In this document: positions 5,208 through 5,466 of the stretch, one piece after another
How the letters are laid out: each line of letters opens with the position of its first letter
Numbering within the stretch: position 1 is the stretch's first letter
From: Actinomycetes bacterium
GTDB lineage: Bacteria; Actinomycetota; Acidimicrobiia; Acidimicrobiales; Microtrichaceae
Assembly (NCBI GenBank): GCA_023423215.1
Contig: JAFAFZ010000246.1
Location: 1 to 5,466, forward strand
DNA: 5,466 nucleotides
Direction: 5' to 3'
Made by a program: the position numbers and the translations under genes
Notes under the pieces: generated by a model
Databases searched by the model: none
Told to the model about the DNA's origin: nothing
What the model saw: the letters and a program-made list of their open reading frames with translations, nothing else

Positions 5208-5466
5208 ATGAAGCTCAGCATGCAGATCGGGTACGCCGGCGGCTTCGCCGAGTCGGTGGCCCAGGTCCAGGCGCTCGAGAAGTCGGGCATGGACATCGTC
5301 TACGTCGCCGAGGCCTACGGCTACGACGCCGTCAGCCTGATGGGTTACCTGGCCGCGGCGACCGAGACCGTGCAGATCGCGTCGGGCATCCTGCCGATCT
5401 ACACCCGCACGCCGACCCTCATCGCCATGACCGCCGCCGGCGTCGACGACCTGTCCGAGGGTCGTG
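5208..5466 (+). CDS. LLM-class F420-dependent oxidoreductase, N-terminal part
   Basis: The first 86 codons are present and the gene runs off the right edge. The start MKLSMQIGY, then VYVAEAYGYDAVSLMGYLAA (31-50), TETVQIASGILPIYTRTPT (52-70) and MTAAGVDDLSEGR (74-86) are typical of the bacterial-luciferase-like TIM barrel that uses coenzyme F420 for hydride transfer. The wording of these motifs is closest to the mycobacterial Rv3520c family as I remember it. The family's substrates are mostly unknown; Rv3520c itself lies in the sterol-catabolism region of M. tuberculosis. The ATG at 5208 follows AAGGGGG (5196-5202) with a 5-nt spacer, nearly the same site as used by the acyl-CoA synthetase gene. 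No TANNNT box is visible in the 69 nt upstream, so transcription may come from the 4855 promoter through the hairpin, or from an unrecognised promoter. Confidence 0.9.
   Translation, partial: MKLSMQIGYAGGFAESVAQVQALEKSGMDIVYVAEAYGYDAVSLMGYLAAATETVQIASGILPIYTRTPTLIAMTAAGVDDLSEGR

Noticed and set aside
5203..5211. ATG ACA TGA, a two-codon open frame overlapping the oxidoreductase ATG
   Set aside because: It sits immediately after the Shine-Dalgarno sequence with no spacer and is probably incidental rather than a regulatory mini-ORF.

Overview
The window is very GC-rich (roughly 70% or more, with strong G/C bias at third codon positions). Its gene content is typical of a lipid-degrading actinobacterium: a FadD19-like acyl-CoA ligase, an acyl-CoA dehydrogenase, an F420-type luciferase-like oxidoreductase and leaderless TANNNT promoters. 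The ligase and the LLM protein resemble mycobacterial Rv3515c and Rv3520c, and the secreted Cys-paired Ig-like repeat protein would suit Acidimicrobiia or another deep actinobacterial lineage. That placement is inference; no rRNA or other marker is present.

Layout. Minus strand: a secreted repeat protein (946 down to beyond base 1, C-terminus missing) lies behind an acyl-CoA synthetase (2645 to 1023). A 176-bp divergent control region (2646-2821) separates the synthetase from the plus-strand genes and holds a candidate promoter for each direction and two short palindromes. Plus strand: an acyl-CoA dehydrogenase (2822-4009) starts at a GTG placed directly after a TACGCT -10 box. It is followed by an RmlD-like SDR reductase (4006-4815) that seems to begin at a CTG overlapping the dehydrogenase stop codon (CTGA). 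Next come a small 89-residue protein of unknown function with its own leaderless promoter (4869-5138), a GC-rich hairpin, and the first 86 codons of an F420-dependent LLM oxidoreductase (5208 to beyond the right edge).

How they may work together. The ligase would activate a carboxylic acid to its CoA thioester and the dehydrogenase would introduce the alpha,beta double bond. The SDR and the F420 enzyme could supply further redox steps. Family resemblance points to a bulky, branched or sterol-side-chain-like substrate rather than ordinary straight-chain fatty acids, but the sequence does not fix the substrate. The secreted protein and the small basic protein have no evident link to this chemistry.

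There is no mobile element, CRISPR array, tRNA or rRNA, and no gene-free stretch above 300 bases. I see no convincing new multi-gene system. The points most worth checking are the CTG start, the gapless 84-residue repeats, the dehydrogenase's displaced catalytic glutamate, and the uncharacterised 89-residue protein.
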